Counted from the first letter of the stretch, positions 9,154-17,553 are shown. The stretch: 64,000 nucleotides of DNA from Selenomonas sp. WCT3 (GCA_900100835.1 FNCM01000005.1:124001-188000); one strand, 5' to 3'. The notes: generated by a model not told the origin, from the sequence alone. Program-made: numbers and translations.

Positions 9154-10298
9154 TCTACCAACTCCAATGCAATTGCCTCACCCATGCCACCCGCACCGGC
9201 AATCGACAGGATGCCGCGGCCACCGCCAGCAGAGCGCAAAGATTCCACCAGATGCGCGAGCAGTATTGCCCCCGACGCGCCGTACGGATGACCATAGGCC
9301 AGCGCTCCGCCAAAGCGGTTGTAATTTGCCACGCAGTCCGGATGCACACGCTCAAACAACACATCAATGACCGCAAAGGCCTCGTTAAACTCAATAGCCT
9401 GCAAATCCTCGTAGCGCCAGCCAAGCCGCGCAAGCAATACATCGGCCGTGCGCATGGCCCCGCGCGGACTCTGGGTAGGATCGCCGCCAACCGCTGCCTT
9501 CCCGACGATACGCGCGAGCGGCCGCCGTTCCTGACGCCGCACATAATCCCCTGATGCCAGCACCGCAAAGGCCGCTCCGTCATTGATGCAGCAGGCCGTC
9601 CCCGCCGTAAGTGTCGTGCCTTTCCCCAAAAGCAGCGGCAAACGGCTGAGCAACCGCCAGCTCATACGCGGACGGATGCCGTCGTCACACGACCAGCCTT
9701 GAACCGGCACAATCCTATCCTGCAGGACGCCAGTCTTTGCAGCTGCTGCCGCGCGCGCGTGCGACCGCATTGCCCATGCTTCAAGTTCTGCGCGCGTAAT
9801 ACCTTCCTCAGCCGCCACCCGCTCTGCCCCGCGCAGCATCGTATCGGGCGCCATATCACCGGGTGCAAACTGCGCCGTATAGTATTCCCCATTACCATCC
9901 GGCACGAGTTTATAGCGCTCATCGGCGGGTGCATACGTCCGCAGTGGCTGCAGCGACGAACTTTCCATACCGCCAGCGAGCCAAAGCTCCCCCTGCCCGC
10001 AGGCGATATTTGCATAGGCCATCGCCATAGCTGCGGCCGCTGACGCGCACTGCATATCAACGGTGCAGGCAGGCACCGCCTCGGGCAGCCCCGCCAGCAG
10101 CGCCATAAGCCGCGTGATATTGCCGCCCGTGCCGACGGCATTGCCACCGAGGATACCATCAACTGCCGTAAGCCTGCAACGCTGCAACAGTGATTTTATG
10201 ACTTCAGCGCCCAGCACCTCGGGCCGTATCGCCTTAAACTTTCCGTTCTTGCCGACAATCGGTGTCCGCAGCACATCGAGTACATATACGTCCTGCAT
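9150..10298 (-). CDS. Thiolase-family protein (YhfS-like), second catalytic Cys missing
   Basis: A 382-residue thiolase. The nucleophilic cysteine is present in VDMQCASAAAA (about residue 84), with NEAFA and the histidine motif GHPYGASG. The C-terminal motif, usually C-x-G-G-G-M-G, reads A-G-A-G-G-M-G here, so the acid/base cysteine is replaced by alanine. It may catalyse a one-way condensation or a modified reaction, or have lost Claisen activity. It lies between bioY and the acyl-CoA ligase, 2 bases after bioY and overlapping the ligase by 4. Bacillus yhfS holds the same position in its operon. The natural substrate is unknown. Confidence 0.85.
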   Translation of the reverse strand: MQDVYVLDVLRTPIVGKNGKFKAIRPEVLGAEVIKSLLQRCRLTAVDGILGGNAVGTGGNITRLMALLAGLPEAVPACTVDMQCASAAAAMAMAYANIACGQGELWLAGGMESSSLQPLRTYAPADERYKLVPDGNGEYYTAQFAPGDMAPDTMLRGAERVAAEEGITRAELEAWAMRSHARAAAAAKTGVLQDRIVPVQGWSCDDGIRPRMSWRLLSRLPLLLGKGTTLTAGTACCINDGAAFAVLASGDYVRRQERRPLARIVGKAAVGGDPTQSPRGAMRTADVLLARLGWRYEDLQAIEFNEAFAVIDVLFERVHPDCVANYNRFGGALAYGHPYGASGAILLAHLVESLRSAGGGRGILSIAGAGGMGEAIALELVE

Positions 10299-10300
10299 GC

Positions 10301-10867
10301 TTAAAAGTTCTCAAGCATCTTATTGACGCGCACGCCGATAAATGCCGCCAGCAGTGCCTTCATGATATCGCCGGGGATAAATGGGAACACTGCCATAATA
10401 AGCCCCTGCCAAAGACCGACTTTCATGACGAGCATCATCGAGATAAGGCCGCCGACATAGGTGAGCGGCACACCGGCGAGCACAGCTGCCAGCGCATAAC
10501 GGCGAAATGAAATGGCCTTGCCTTTGAGCAGGCTGACGAGCAGGCAGACAAACGGCCAGCCAAAGTAAAAGCCGCCCGTCGGCCCTAAGAGACGGCCCAG
10601 GCCGCCCATGCCGCCCGGGAATACCGGCAGGCCCACCGCGCCTAAGAACACATAGGCCGCAATCGTGATAAACGTAAGCTTTGGCGGCAGCACGAGCGCC
10701 GTCACCGTCAGCGCCACCGTCAGCGCCGTCACGAGTCCCGGCGTGAACGGCAGTGGAAACGAAATGAATGCCGATACACAACAGAAGGCCAAACAAAGTG
10801 CCATCTTCGTCAGCTGCCGCGTCGTAAATTTTTCTTCTGTTAACGTCATGGTTGTTTCTCTCTGCAT
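10301..10867 (-). CDS. bioY: Biotin ECF transporter substrate-binding component BioY
   Basis: A 188-residue integral membrane protein with about six hydrophobic segments. It has the BioY signature between helices 3 and 4 (GLPVFPGGMGGLGRLLGPTGGF) and a YVGG motif later. BioY binds biotin in the cytoplasmic membrane and works with the shared ECF module (EcfT and ATPases, not in this window) or alone. ATG 10867 is used because AAAGGCAGG lies upstream; an internal ATG at 10849 is possible. It is followed 2 bases later by the thiolase. Regulation by BirA would fit, but I could find only a weak AT-rich repeat upstream of the operon. Confidence 0.92.
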   Translation of the reverse strand: MQRETTMTLTEEKFTTRQLTKMALCLAFCCVSAFISFPLPFTPGLVTALTVALTVTALVLPPKLTFITIAAYVFLGAVGLPVFPGGMGGLGRLLGPTGGFYFGWPFVCLLVSLLKGKAISFRRYALAAVLAGVPLTYVGGLISMMLVMKVGLWQGLIMAVFPFIPGDIMKALLAAFIGVRVNKMLENF

Positions 10868-10912
10868 GTCAAAAACCTGCCTTTATCCTCAAAAAATAAA
10901 ATCAATGCCTCG

Positions 10913-11455
10913 TTACTGCCAACGAAAAGCCGCCGTCATTTGCTCCTGCTGGAAAAATTTTCCCGCGGACCAGTCAACCAAAACAGTTCCGGCTGTCATC
11001 GCATGATAAAACCGCAGCGAAAGCAGCTTTTTTCCTGCCGGGCGCTCACCTAGCAGCTTTTCCATGAGCAAAAGCCCCGGAATGATCGGCTGTTCCCCTT
11101 GATGAATCCAGTTCGTATCGCCAACGGCCTCCGTAAACGCCTGCACTACTGCCGATCCCACCTGCCAATTTGACAAGTCATTTTGACCGGTCAATTGACT
11201 TGTCAAATTTGACTTGTCAGGCAGCTGCTTTTGATAGCGGCCTAACAGCATCGTCACCTCAAGCACTTCCTTTCCAGCTGTGCATCGCACCTGGAATAAT
11301 CCATGCCGGTCCTTTAGCACCTCCAAGCCAGCCGTCGCCACGGATTCATCCTCCATCAGCTGCCAATCGGCCCGCATGATAACTGCGCCAGCAAACCGTC
11401 CGCCTTGCAGGCGCGACAACGTCCGCGCCAGCTCGCGAAAAAAGTTTTGTTCCAT
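10913..11455 (-). CDS. MaoC-like (hotdog) dehydratase/hydratase domain protein
   Basis: A 180-residue protein from ATG 11455, which has GGGAGG 7 bases upstream. The second half carries the R-hydratase/MaoC motif: F-T-E-A-V-G-D-T-N-W-I-H with the catalytic Asp and His, then a PG-L-L segment and a LRFYHAMTAG strand. MaoC-type enzymes hydrate enoyl-thioesters. It opens an operon with bioY, thiolase and acyl-CoA ligase, and together these could activate, hydrate and condense or cleave an acyl chain. The N-terminal half is less conserved. Residues around D-K-S-N-L-T-S-Q-L-T-G-Q-N-D-L-S are encoded by tandem palindromic repeats. Confidence 0.65.
   Translation of the reverse strand: MEQNFFRELARTLSRLQGGRFAGAVIMRADWQLMEDESVATAGLEVLKDRHGLFQVRCTAGKEVLEVTMLLGRYQKQLPDKSNLTSQLTGQNDLSNWQVGSAVVQAFTEAVGDTNWIHQGEQPIIPGLLLMEKLLGERPAGKKLLSLRFYHAMTAGTVLVDWSAGKFFQQEQMTAAFRWQ
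11171..11219. repeat. Tandem cluster of four TGAC-NN-GTCA palindromes
   Basis: Four exact copies (11171-11180, 11184-11193, 11196-11205, 11210-11219) with centres AA, CG, TT and TT are packed into 49 bases inside the MaoC-like gene. On the coding strand they read D-K-S, L-T-S-Q, L-T-G-Q and D-L-S. Confidence 0.85.
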
Positions 11456-11674
11456 AATAACCTCCCGCAAACAATTTTCATTATAAACACCTCCGCTCGT
11501 ATCGTCAACTAATTGTTTTCTCTTTGGTTTACCTTAAGATTATTCCTTTGCTCACCACCGAGAATATCCCATTTCCCGATTTCCAAGAAACTTTTAAAGT
11601 TCTTCAAGGGTTATTTTTAATCTTCCATGCTACTTTTAACTATGGACTTTATTTTTATAAAGGAGTGTTTCAAT

Positions 11675-12361
11675 ATGTTCTGTAAAAATTGTGGGGAACA
11701 GCTCCCCGACAATGCCATTTTCTGTAAAAAATGCGGCACAAAAGTTGTCAACACACTTTCTTCCCCACCCGCTATGCCGTCAAAAAAAAATATTCCAGCT
11801 AAACCATATTCCACAGGCAAAAAAATTATGCTAGGAATCCTCGTACTTATTATCCTTATTTTCGGCTCCATCGGAATTCATAACAAAAAACATGCCGACC
11901 CCCCGGCAGCACAGCCAACAGCAGCAGAACAACAGCAGCAGCCTAAGCAGGAGCAAAAAGAAGCTCCGAAAAAAGCTCAGCCAGCCCCCAATACGCCACA
12001 AATCGCCCTGGACGGAATCCAAATCAAAAAAAATTCCTGGGGTGAACCGCAGCTGCACCTCGATATCCGCAACACCGATGCCGAAAAGACCATCGATAAA
12101 TATCGCATCGTTGTCTATGCCTTCGACAGTAACGGCCTGCTGATAAAGAGCAGTATCAATGAGGCTACATGTTACCACGGCAGCGGCGAATCGCCAATTG
12201 CTCCGGGCGAAACGCTGAAAAACACCAGAACCTGGACGCTTCACGGCTTTGACAACGGGCAAAAATTCCGTGCCAAAGTCATCTATCTCCATTACACAGA
12301 TAACACCGAATGGAAAGCCGCCAGCGGCCAGGATATCAGTCTGACTGGCACCATCAGCTGA
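11675..12361 (+). CDS. Zinc-ribbon membrane protein with FxLYD-like extracellular domain
   Basis: A 228-residue protein starting at ATG 11675 (AAGGAGTG 8 bases upstream). Residues 1-24 form a zinc ribbon with two C-x-x-C knuckles (CKNCG and CKKCG). One transmembrane helix follows at about 50-67, then a Gln/Lys/Pro/Ala-rich linker, then a C-terminal beta domain (about 115-228) resembling FxLYD-type domains (LDIRNTDAEKTIDKYRIVVYAFDSNG). The zinc ribbon would face the cytoplasm and the beta domain the periplasm. Function is unknown. It is followed by its own terminator and appears monocistronic. Confidence 0.65.
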   Translation: MFCKNCGEQLPDNAIFCKKCGTKVVNTLSSPPAMPSKKNIPAKPYSTGKKIMLGILVLIILIFGSIGIHNKKHADPPAAQPTAAEQQQQPKQEQKEAPKKAQPAPNTPQIALDGIQIKKNSWGEPQLHLDIRNTDAEKTIDKYRIVVYAFDSNGLLIKSSINEATCYHGSGESPIAPGETLKNTRTWTLHGFDNGQKFRAKVIYLHYTDNTEWKAASGQDISLTGTIS

Positions 12362-12377
12362 CATTTTCCTCTTGTAA

Positions 12378-12412
12378 GCTTCTGCCCCAGCGGCAGAGGC
12401 TTTTTGTTTTTT
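12378..12412 (+). terminator. Terminator after the zinc-ribbon gene
   Basis: The hairpin GCTTCTGCC-CCAGC-GGCAGAGGC is followed by TTTTTGTTTTTT on the plus strand, starting 16 bases after the stop codon. Confidence 0.85.
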
Positions 12413-12443
12413 GGGGCATTTCTGCTTTATCCTTTCATATATA

Positions 12444-12472
12444 TTGAAGCTCTTTCCTTTTCCTGTTATACT
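12444..12472 (+). promoter_or_regulatory. Sigma-70 promoter of the U32 peptidase gene
   Basis: TTGAAG (12444-12449) and TATACT (12467-12472) are separated by 17 bases, about 60 bases before the start codon. An AAGGAG ribosome-binding site follows. Confidence 0.65.
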
Positions 12473-12532
12473 TATGAATTAGGACTATCATATATAGATA
12501 TCATTTATTTTTAAAGGAGTATTTTACCTATT

Positions 12533-14482
12533 ATGATTTTGAATCGTAAATCTGTTGAACTTTTGGCACCAGCGGGCACTTGGGATGCGCTTGTAGCTGG
12601 TGTTGAGTCAGGTGCTGATGCCTGCTACCTCGGCGGCAAGCACTTTAATATGCGCATGCACGAAGGCGATTTCAACTTTGACGACGAGATGCTCAAGAAG
12701 GCCATCGCCTATACCCACGAGCATGATGTCAAGCTCTACATCACCCTCAACAACCTCATCAGCGACGAAGAAATTCCGGCCCTGCGCGAGTACCTCGCCT
12801 ACCTCAACGAAATCAAGCCGGATGCTCTGCTCGTGCAGGATTTCGCCGTTCTCGAGCTCGTCCATGAGATGGGTATCGACATCCCCATCCATACGTCGGT
12901 CATGATGAACACCCACAACGAGCACGCCATCGAGAAGCTCAAGGAATACGGCATCACGCGCATCGTTGTCGGCCGTGAGATGACCCTTTCCGAGCTCAGC
13001 CTGTTCCGTGAGCGCACGGGCATCGAGGTCGAATACTTCATGCATGGCGACATGTGCATGAGTGAAAGCGGCCAGTGCATCCACTCGGGCGTCGTCTTCG
13101 GCCAGAGCGGCAACCGCGGCCGCTGCCTCAAACCCTGCCGCTGGGCTTACTCGCTGATTGACGAGGAAACGGGCGAAGTCCTGGACAAGGACAGCGACGG
13201 CGCTTACAAGCTGGCCCTCAAGGACATGTGCATGTACCGCTCAATTCCTCAGCTTATCCAGGCTGGCGTCTTCTCCTTCAAGATCGAGGGCCGCATGCGT
13301 CCGGCACCGTTCATCCGCCGCATCGTCTCCACCTACCGCAAGGCCATCGATGCCTATCTGGCTGACCCCATGGGCTATCAGGTCGACGAGGAAGGCTGGA
13401 AGAGCCTCTACGAGAACCGCGCCCGCGACTTCACGACGACCTTTGCCTTCGGCAATCCGACCAAGAAAGATATCGGCATGACCGGTGAACGCGAACCGCG
13501 TTTCTTCAGCGATGCCGTCAAGGAAGCTGGCTTCCAGGATGAGATCCTCAAGAAAGAAGCTGACATCCAGAAGGAGAACGCTGCTCACCGCACGCTGAGT
13601 GTCCGCGTGAACACCCTTGACGCGGCAAAGGCTGCTGTCGATAACGGCGCCGATGTCATCTACGTAGGCGGCGAGGCCTTCCGCCCCTTCCATCCATGGA
13701 AGCTGTCCGAATACGCCGACATCATCGCCTATGCCAAGGGCAAGGCCAAAGTCGTCATCAATACGCCGCGCACGACCATGCGCCGCGAATGTGGCGAGCT
13801 TGAGCAGTTCCTGACGGCGCTTGCCTCCCGCCCGGAGCTTGCCGCCGACGGCATCATGGTCAGCAACCTCGGTTCGCTGAAGCTTGCCAAGCAGTACACC
13901 CAGCTGCCAATCCAGGCCGATGTCTCCTTCAACCTGTTCAATCATCTGGCCGCCAAATTCCTCAAGGAAAATGGCCTTACCCAGGCCTGCTCCTCGCTGG
14001 AGCTCTCCTTCGAGCAGCTGCGCGAAATTGTCGAAAACTCCGAGCTTCCCGTCGAGACCATCGTCCATGGCTCCTATGAGTCTATGATCTGCGACCACAA
14101 CATCCCAGGCATGTCGCTGCCCCATTACAGCGAACTCGACAACCCCGAGGTACTTGACCGCCGCTATGCCCTGTTGGACAATGCCAAGGAAAAACATTCC
14201 ATCCGCATCGACCAGTTCGGCCGCAACCATATCTATTTCGCCAAGGATCTCTGCCTCTATCCGTATCTTAAAAAATTCAACGGCATCGCCTCCTACCGCA
14301 TCGAGGCGCAGGACTACACGCCGGAATTCACGGGCAAGGTCACGAAAATCTATCGCGAAGCCCTTGACGCCCTGGCCAGCGGCCAGGAAATCGACCAGTC
14401 AAGACTGGCAGAACTCAAACAGGGCCCGCGTGAGCTTGGTCTTGGTACCTACCGCTTCCGCCAGAGCCGCAATTCCATCTGA
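12533..14482 (+). CDS. U32 family peptidase / RlhA-like protein
   Basis: A 649-residue protein of the U32 family. It opens with the family start VELLAPAGTWDAL, has the barrel signature ADACYLGG, and contains the cysteine cluster SESGQCIHSG...NRGRCLKPCRW (residues about 180-203), which in U32 proteins such as RlhA and YegQ is thought to hold an iron-sulfur cluster. After it comes FKIEGRMR, and a second half repeats the barrel start (ADVIYVGGEAF). RlhA hydroxylates C2501 of 23S rRNA and other relatives modify tRNA, so RNA modification is more likely than proteolysis. It is followed by an aminotransferase gene after a hairpin. Confidence 0.85.
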   Translation: MILNRKSVELLAPAGTWDALVAGVESGADACYLGGKHFNMRMHEGDFNFDDEMLKKAIAYTHEHDVKLYITLNNLISDEEIPALREYLAYLNEIKPDALLVQDFAVLELVHEMGIDIPIHTSVMMNTHNEHAIEKLKEYGITRIVVGREMTLSELSLFRERTGIEVEYFMHGDMCMSESGQCIHSGVVFGQSGNRGRCLKPCRWAYSLIDEETGEVLDKDSDGAYKLALKDMCMYRSIPQLIQAGVFSFKIEGRMRPAPFIRRIVSTYRKAIDAYLADPMGYQVDEEGWKSLYENRARDFTTTFAFGNPTKKDIGMTGEREPRFFSDAVKEAGFQDEILKKEADIQKENAAHRTLSVRVNTLDAAKAAVDNGADVIYVGGEAFRPFHPWKLSEYADIIAYAKGKAKVVINTPRTTMRRECGELEQFLTALASRPELAADGIMVSNLGSLKLAKQYTQLPIQADVSFNLFNHLAAKFLKENGLTQACSSLELSFEQLREIVENSELPVETIVHGSYESMICDHNIPGMSLPHYSELDNPEVLDRRYALLDNAKEKHSIRIDQFGRNHIYFAKDLCLYPYLKKFNGIASYRIEAQDYTPEFTGKVTKIYREALDALASGQEIDQSRLAELKQGPRELGLGTYRFRQSRNSI

Positions 14483-14496
14483 CCCATATAGCAAAA

Positions 14497-14526
14497 CGCC
14501 CTCCGGTAGTGATGTGCCGGAGGGTG
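14497..14526 (+). terminator. Intercistronic hairpin after the U32 gene
   Basis: CGCCCTCCGG pairs with CCGGAGGGTG across a 10-base loop, with only TCTTC after it. It lies 14 bases past the U32 stop and just upstream of the aminotransferase ribosome-binding site. It could be a weak terminator or a processing/stability hairpin. Confidence 0.5.
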
Positions 14527-14548
14527 TCTTCAGAAAGGATACGTATAA

Positions 14549-15847
14549 ATGGAAGAACAGAAATACATTGGCCCTGAGGCCATCATCGAAAAGAAAAAGA
14601 AATATATCATGCCATGCCTCGCGCATTTCTACTCGAACCCGCAGCAGATGGTCAAGGGATCGATGCAGTACCTCTGGGACAGCAACGGCAAGAAATATCT
14701 CGACATGTATGCCGGTGTATCGGTCATGAACTGCGGCCACTGCAATCCCGAGATCACCGAAAAAATCAAGGCGCAGGTCGATAAGCTCCAGCATGTCTGC
14801 AACATCTACCTGACCGAAAACTTCGTCAACCTCGCCGAAAAGCTGGCCAAAGTCACGCCGGGAGACCTGCAGAAATCCTTCTTCTGCTCCACGGGCTCCG
14901 AGGCCACCGAGGGCGCCCTGCTGCTGGCAGAAGTATACAGCGGCAACAGCGAGATCATCTCCCTGCGCCAGGGCCTGCACGGCCGCACGAAGCTCGGCAT
15001 GAGCGTCACGGGCCTTACCATGTGGCGCACGGCACCGACGCCAGTAGGCGGCATCCACTTTGCCCCGAACCCCAACTGCTACCGCTGCCCCATGAACAAG
15101 AAATTCCCGGAATGCGACTACGCCTGCGCCAACGCCATCGAAGACCTCATCAAGACGGCGACATCGGGCCATCCGGGTGCCTTCATCGCCGAGACGATCC
15201 AGGGCAACGCCGGCTGCGTCGTACCGCCGAAGGGCTACTTCCAGCGCGTCAAGGAAATCCTGGAGAAGTACAACACGCTGCTGATCATCGACGAGGTTCA
15301 GACGGGCTTTGCGCGCACGGGCAAGCTCTTTGCCATCGAAAACTACGATGTCGTCCCTGACATCATGTGCATGGCCAAAGCCCTCGGCAACGGCACGCCG
15401 ATTTCGGCCTTTATCGCCAGTGCCAAGATTGCTGATACCTATACCCGCCCCGGCGCCTCGACCCTCGGCGGCAACCCGGTTTCTTCGGAAGCAGCCCTGG
15501 CCGTCCTCGACTACATCGAGGAGCATAAGCTTGCCCAGAACGCCATGGAGCGCGGTGAGCAGCTGCGAGCCGGCCTGCGCGAACTCCAGAAGAAACATCC
15601 CGTCATCGGCGACGTCCGCGGCCTTGGCCTCATGGACGGTGCCGAATTCATCCATGCCGACGGCTCCGAGGCCCCCGAAATCCTCGATGATGTTTTGGAG
15701 ACCCTCAAAGACCGCGGCTTCATCATCGGCAAGAACGGCGTAGGCCGCAACGTCATGGCCTTCCAGCCGCCCCTTGTCATCACAAAAGAAAACGTCGACG
15801 ACGTGCTCAACGCCATCGATATGGTTCTGACGGAGAAAAACCTCTGA
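14549..15847 (+). CDS. Class III aminotransferase (PLP)
   Basis: A 432-residue fold-type I aminotransferase. It has the phosphate-binding STGSEATEGA motif, the cofactor aspartate in IIDEVQTGFARTG and the Schiff-base lysine in MAKALGNGTP. Class III enzymes transfer omega-amino groups (ornithine, GABA, putrescine) or act on alanine/glyoxylate; the substrate cannot be named from motifs. A cysteine-rich stretch (PNCYRCP...CDYAC, about residues 174-192) is unusual for the family and could bind a metal. AAAGGA lies about 10 bases upstream of the ATG. It lies near the lysine/ornithine decarboxylase, so a role in amine metabolism is possible. Confidence 0.88.
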   Translation: MEEQKYIGPEAIIEKKKKYIMPCLAHFYSNPQQMVKGSMQYLWDSNGKKYLDMYAGVSVMNCGHCNPEITEKIKAQVDKLQHVCNIYLTENFVNLAEKLAKVTPGDLQKSFFCSTGSEATEGALLLAEVYSGNSEIISLRQGLHGRTKLGMSVTGLTMWRTAPTPVGGIHFAPNPNCYRCPMNKKFPECDYACANAIEDLIKTATSGHPGAFIAETIQGNAGCVVPPKGYFQRVKEILEKYNTLLIIDEVQTGFARTGKLFAIENYDVVPDIMCMAKALGNGTPISAFIASAKIADTYTRPGASTLGGNPVSSEAALAVLDYIEEHKLAQNAMERGEQLRAGLRELQKKHPVIGDVRGLGLMDGAEFIHADGSEAPEILDDVLETLKDRGFIIGKNGVGRNVMAFQPPLVITKENVDDVLNAIDMVLTEKNL

Positions 15848-15859
15848 TACCACGCATAA

Positions 15860-15893
15860 AAATAGCCCCGCTACATCGTAGCGGGGTTATTTC
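15860..15893. terminator. Bidirectional terminator between aminotransferase and small gene
   Basis: AGCCCCGCTAC (15864-15874) pairs with GTAGCGGGGTT around ATC. TTATTTCT follows on the plus strand and ATTTTTATGCG on the minus strand. It serves the convergent genes ending at 15847 and 15902. Confidence 0.85.
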
Positions 15894-15901
15894 TATGTCA
15901 T

Positions 15902-16111
15902 TTACTCGGCCTCGTGCTCATGCACTTCGGCCTGTTCGTTCTTGAGTGCCTGGATTCCCTGCTGGAATTCCTCCATCGTCAGCGTGAAGTACGGCAGCGT
16001 TTTTAAAGCCTCGTATACTTCCTGCTGGGATTTGGCACCATCGAGCTTTTCCCCTACAGATTCTTCCGTCAGGGCATGCAGCAGCATATGCTCGATCTCT
16101 GCTAATTCCAT
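15902..16111 (-). CDS. Small acidic protein downstream of the decarboxylase
   Basis: A 69-residue protein from ATG 16111 (GAAAGGAAG upstream). It has helical, acidic character, with features ELAEIEHMLLHALTEES, KSQQEVYEALKTL and MEEFQQGIQAL and a Glu/His-rich tail. The layout faintly recalls short Nif11-type leader-like proteins, but I do not recognise a family with any confidence. It is on the same strand as the lysine/ornithine decarboxylase and starts 69 bases after its stop, with no clear terminator between them, so the two are probably co-transcribed. A partner or regulator of the decarboxylase is a guess. Confidence 0.6.
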   Translation of the reverse strand: MELAEIEHMLLHALTEESVGEKLDGAKSQQEVYEALKTLPYFTLTMEEFQQGIQALKNEQAEVHEHEAE

Positions 16112-16145
16112 TCTGTATTTCTTCCTTTCTATACTGCTGCCAGTT

Positions 16146-16183
16146 TGACTTGTCAAATGTCAATTGTCAGATGTCAAAAGTCA
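16146..16183. repeat. TGAC-type repeat at the 3' end of the decarboxylase gene
   Basis: One exact TGACTTGTCA (16146-16155) is followed by degenerate units (ATGTCAATTGTCAGATGTCAAAAGTCA), giving a short tandem series of TGACNN. The last unit overlaps the TGA stop codon of the decarboxylase gene. It occupies most of the gap before the small downstream gene. Confidence 0.65.
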
Positions 16184-17362
16184 GACAGCCGCCTCGGCAT
16201 CGTCGTCATTGCTGGTGCTCTGACGTGCCTCATACTCGGGCTGATCCTCAAAGATAACCGTCGGGGCCAGGTAGAAACCGTTGAAGCGCGTTGCGCTGAC
16301 GCTGGTATAGGAACCCATCTCCGTTACGAGAAGGTTATCCCCCACCTGGAGCTGAGGCGCCATAAAGTCGCGATAGAGCACATCGATGCCATCGCAACTC
16401 GGGCCGGCAAAGACCGACGGCTTCTTCTCCCCCTTGCCAAAGCAATGGAGCGGGTAAGTCCAATGGTCATACATGATGCCGGAGAAGCAGCCATAGATAC
16501 CCTCGTCGAGGATATACCACGGCGTGCCCGCCCGATCCTTGGTGCCGATAACCGAGGTCACGAGGTTGACCGCCGTGCCGCACATGTAACGTCCTGGCTC
16601 CGTCCATACTGCCGTCTCCGGGAACAAGCGGTCAATCTGGCGGTTGATGGCCTCCATCATGGCTGCCAGATCCACCGTAAGCCCATCCGCATCGGGTACC
16701 GGGAAACCGCCGCCTATATCGAGATCGGTAAGGTGCATTCCGCGAGCTTCCGCCTCATCGAAAAGATTACGAACTAAGAGCAGGGCCTCTTCATAAGCCG
16801 CCGTCGACAGCGACTGGCTGCCAACGTGGAAGCAGATGCCCATCGCATGGAGGCCAGCCTTCTCTGCCTTCTCCAGCAAATCAAGGGCCTCATCCATCGG
16901 CGCGCCGAACTTCGTATTGAGGTCGACAAGGGCCTTGTTGTTGCGGACCTGGATGCGCACCAGCACATCAGCCCCTGGCACGTATTTGGCCATCTTGTCG
17001 ATTTCCGTCACGTCATCAAAGGTGAACCGGCGCACACCATAGACAGCCGCCGCCTGCAGGCCACGCACATCCTTTACAGGATTGGCGTAAATCATCCGCG
17101 AACCCTCGATGCCAAGCTCTGCCAGCGCTTCCATCTCGCCAGCCGAAGCCACATCAAAGTGGGAGCCAAGAGAAGCCAGCAGCTTGAGGATTTCCGGTGT
17201 CGGATTTGCCTTCATGGCATAATAAACACCAGCACTTGGCAAATGCTTGCGCATAAACTGGTAGTTTTCCTCAACTTTGTCCAGCGATGCGACCAGGAAC
17301 GGTGTAGGAATCCGCTCTGCCATCTTGTTCATTTCTTTTTCGGTGAGTCTGAAACTCTTCAT
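16181..17362 (-). CDS. ldc: Lysine/ornithine decarboxylase (fold III, PLP)
   Basis: A 393-residue eukaryote-like group IV decarboxylase. The PLP lysine is in YYAMKANPTPEI (about residue 50). It also has CFHVGSQS, the glycine-rich phosphate motif GGGFPVP, EPGRYM, and the active-site cysteine motif GPSCDGIDVLY. The length and nearly every motif match what I recall of the Selenomonas ruminantium dual lysine/ornithine decarboxylase. That enzyme makes the cadaverine that is covalently attached to peptidoglycan and anchors the outer membrane in Negativicutes. The gene is divergent from a phosphoribosyltransferase. The last 20 residues are acidic and variable. Confidence 0.93.
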   Translation of the reverse strand: MKSFRLTEKEMNKMAERIPTPFLVASLDKVEENYQFMRKHLPSAGVYYAMKANPTPEILKLLASLGSHFDVASAGEMEALAELGIEGSRMIYANPVKDVRGLQAAAVYGVRRFTFDDVTEIDKMAKYVPGADVLVRIQVRNNKALVDLNTKFGAPMDEALDLLEKAEKAGLHAMGICFHVGSQSLSTAAYEEALLLVRNLFDEAEARGMHLTDLDIGGGFPVPDADGLTVDLAAMMEAINRQIDRLFPETAVWTEPGRYMCGTAVNLVTSVIGTKDRAGTPWYILDEGIYGCFSGIMYDHWTYPLHCFGKGEKKPSVFAGPSCDGIDVLYRDFMAPQLQVGDNLLVTEMGSYTSVSATRFNGFYLAPTVIFEDQPEYEARQSTSNDDDAEAAV

Positions 17363-17496
17363 AACACATTAACACGACCTTTTTGATAAATTTAAGGCCC
17401 AAAGGGTCTTATGAAAATATTTTAGTACAATCCAGCAAGATACACAATATAAAATTGAATTTTTTTCGTCAAAGTTTCGAATTCCTACATTAAAAT

Positions 17497-17525
17497 TTGC
17501 ACATTAGATATAAAGAGCGTATAAT
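17497..17525 (+). promoter_or_regulatory. Sigma-70 promoter of the phosphoribosyltransferase gene
   Basis: TTGCAC (17497-17502), a 17-base spacer and a perfect TATAAT (17520-17525) lie 28 bases before the start codon, in an AT-rich region shared with the divergent decarboxylase gene. Confidence 0.85.
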
Positions 17526-17553
17526 AGTTCCGTATTAATAAGAGAGGTGTACT

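Noticed and set aside
11456..11530. BirA operator upstream of the MaoC-BioY operon
   Set aside because: An imperfect TTAGTTGAC ... GTGTTTATAA pair is present but the arms match poorly, so I did not annotate it.
14399..15853. A 484-codon open frame on the minus strand
   Set aside because: It is antisense to the class III aminotransferase and arises from that gene's GC-rich third codon positions.
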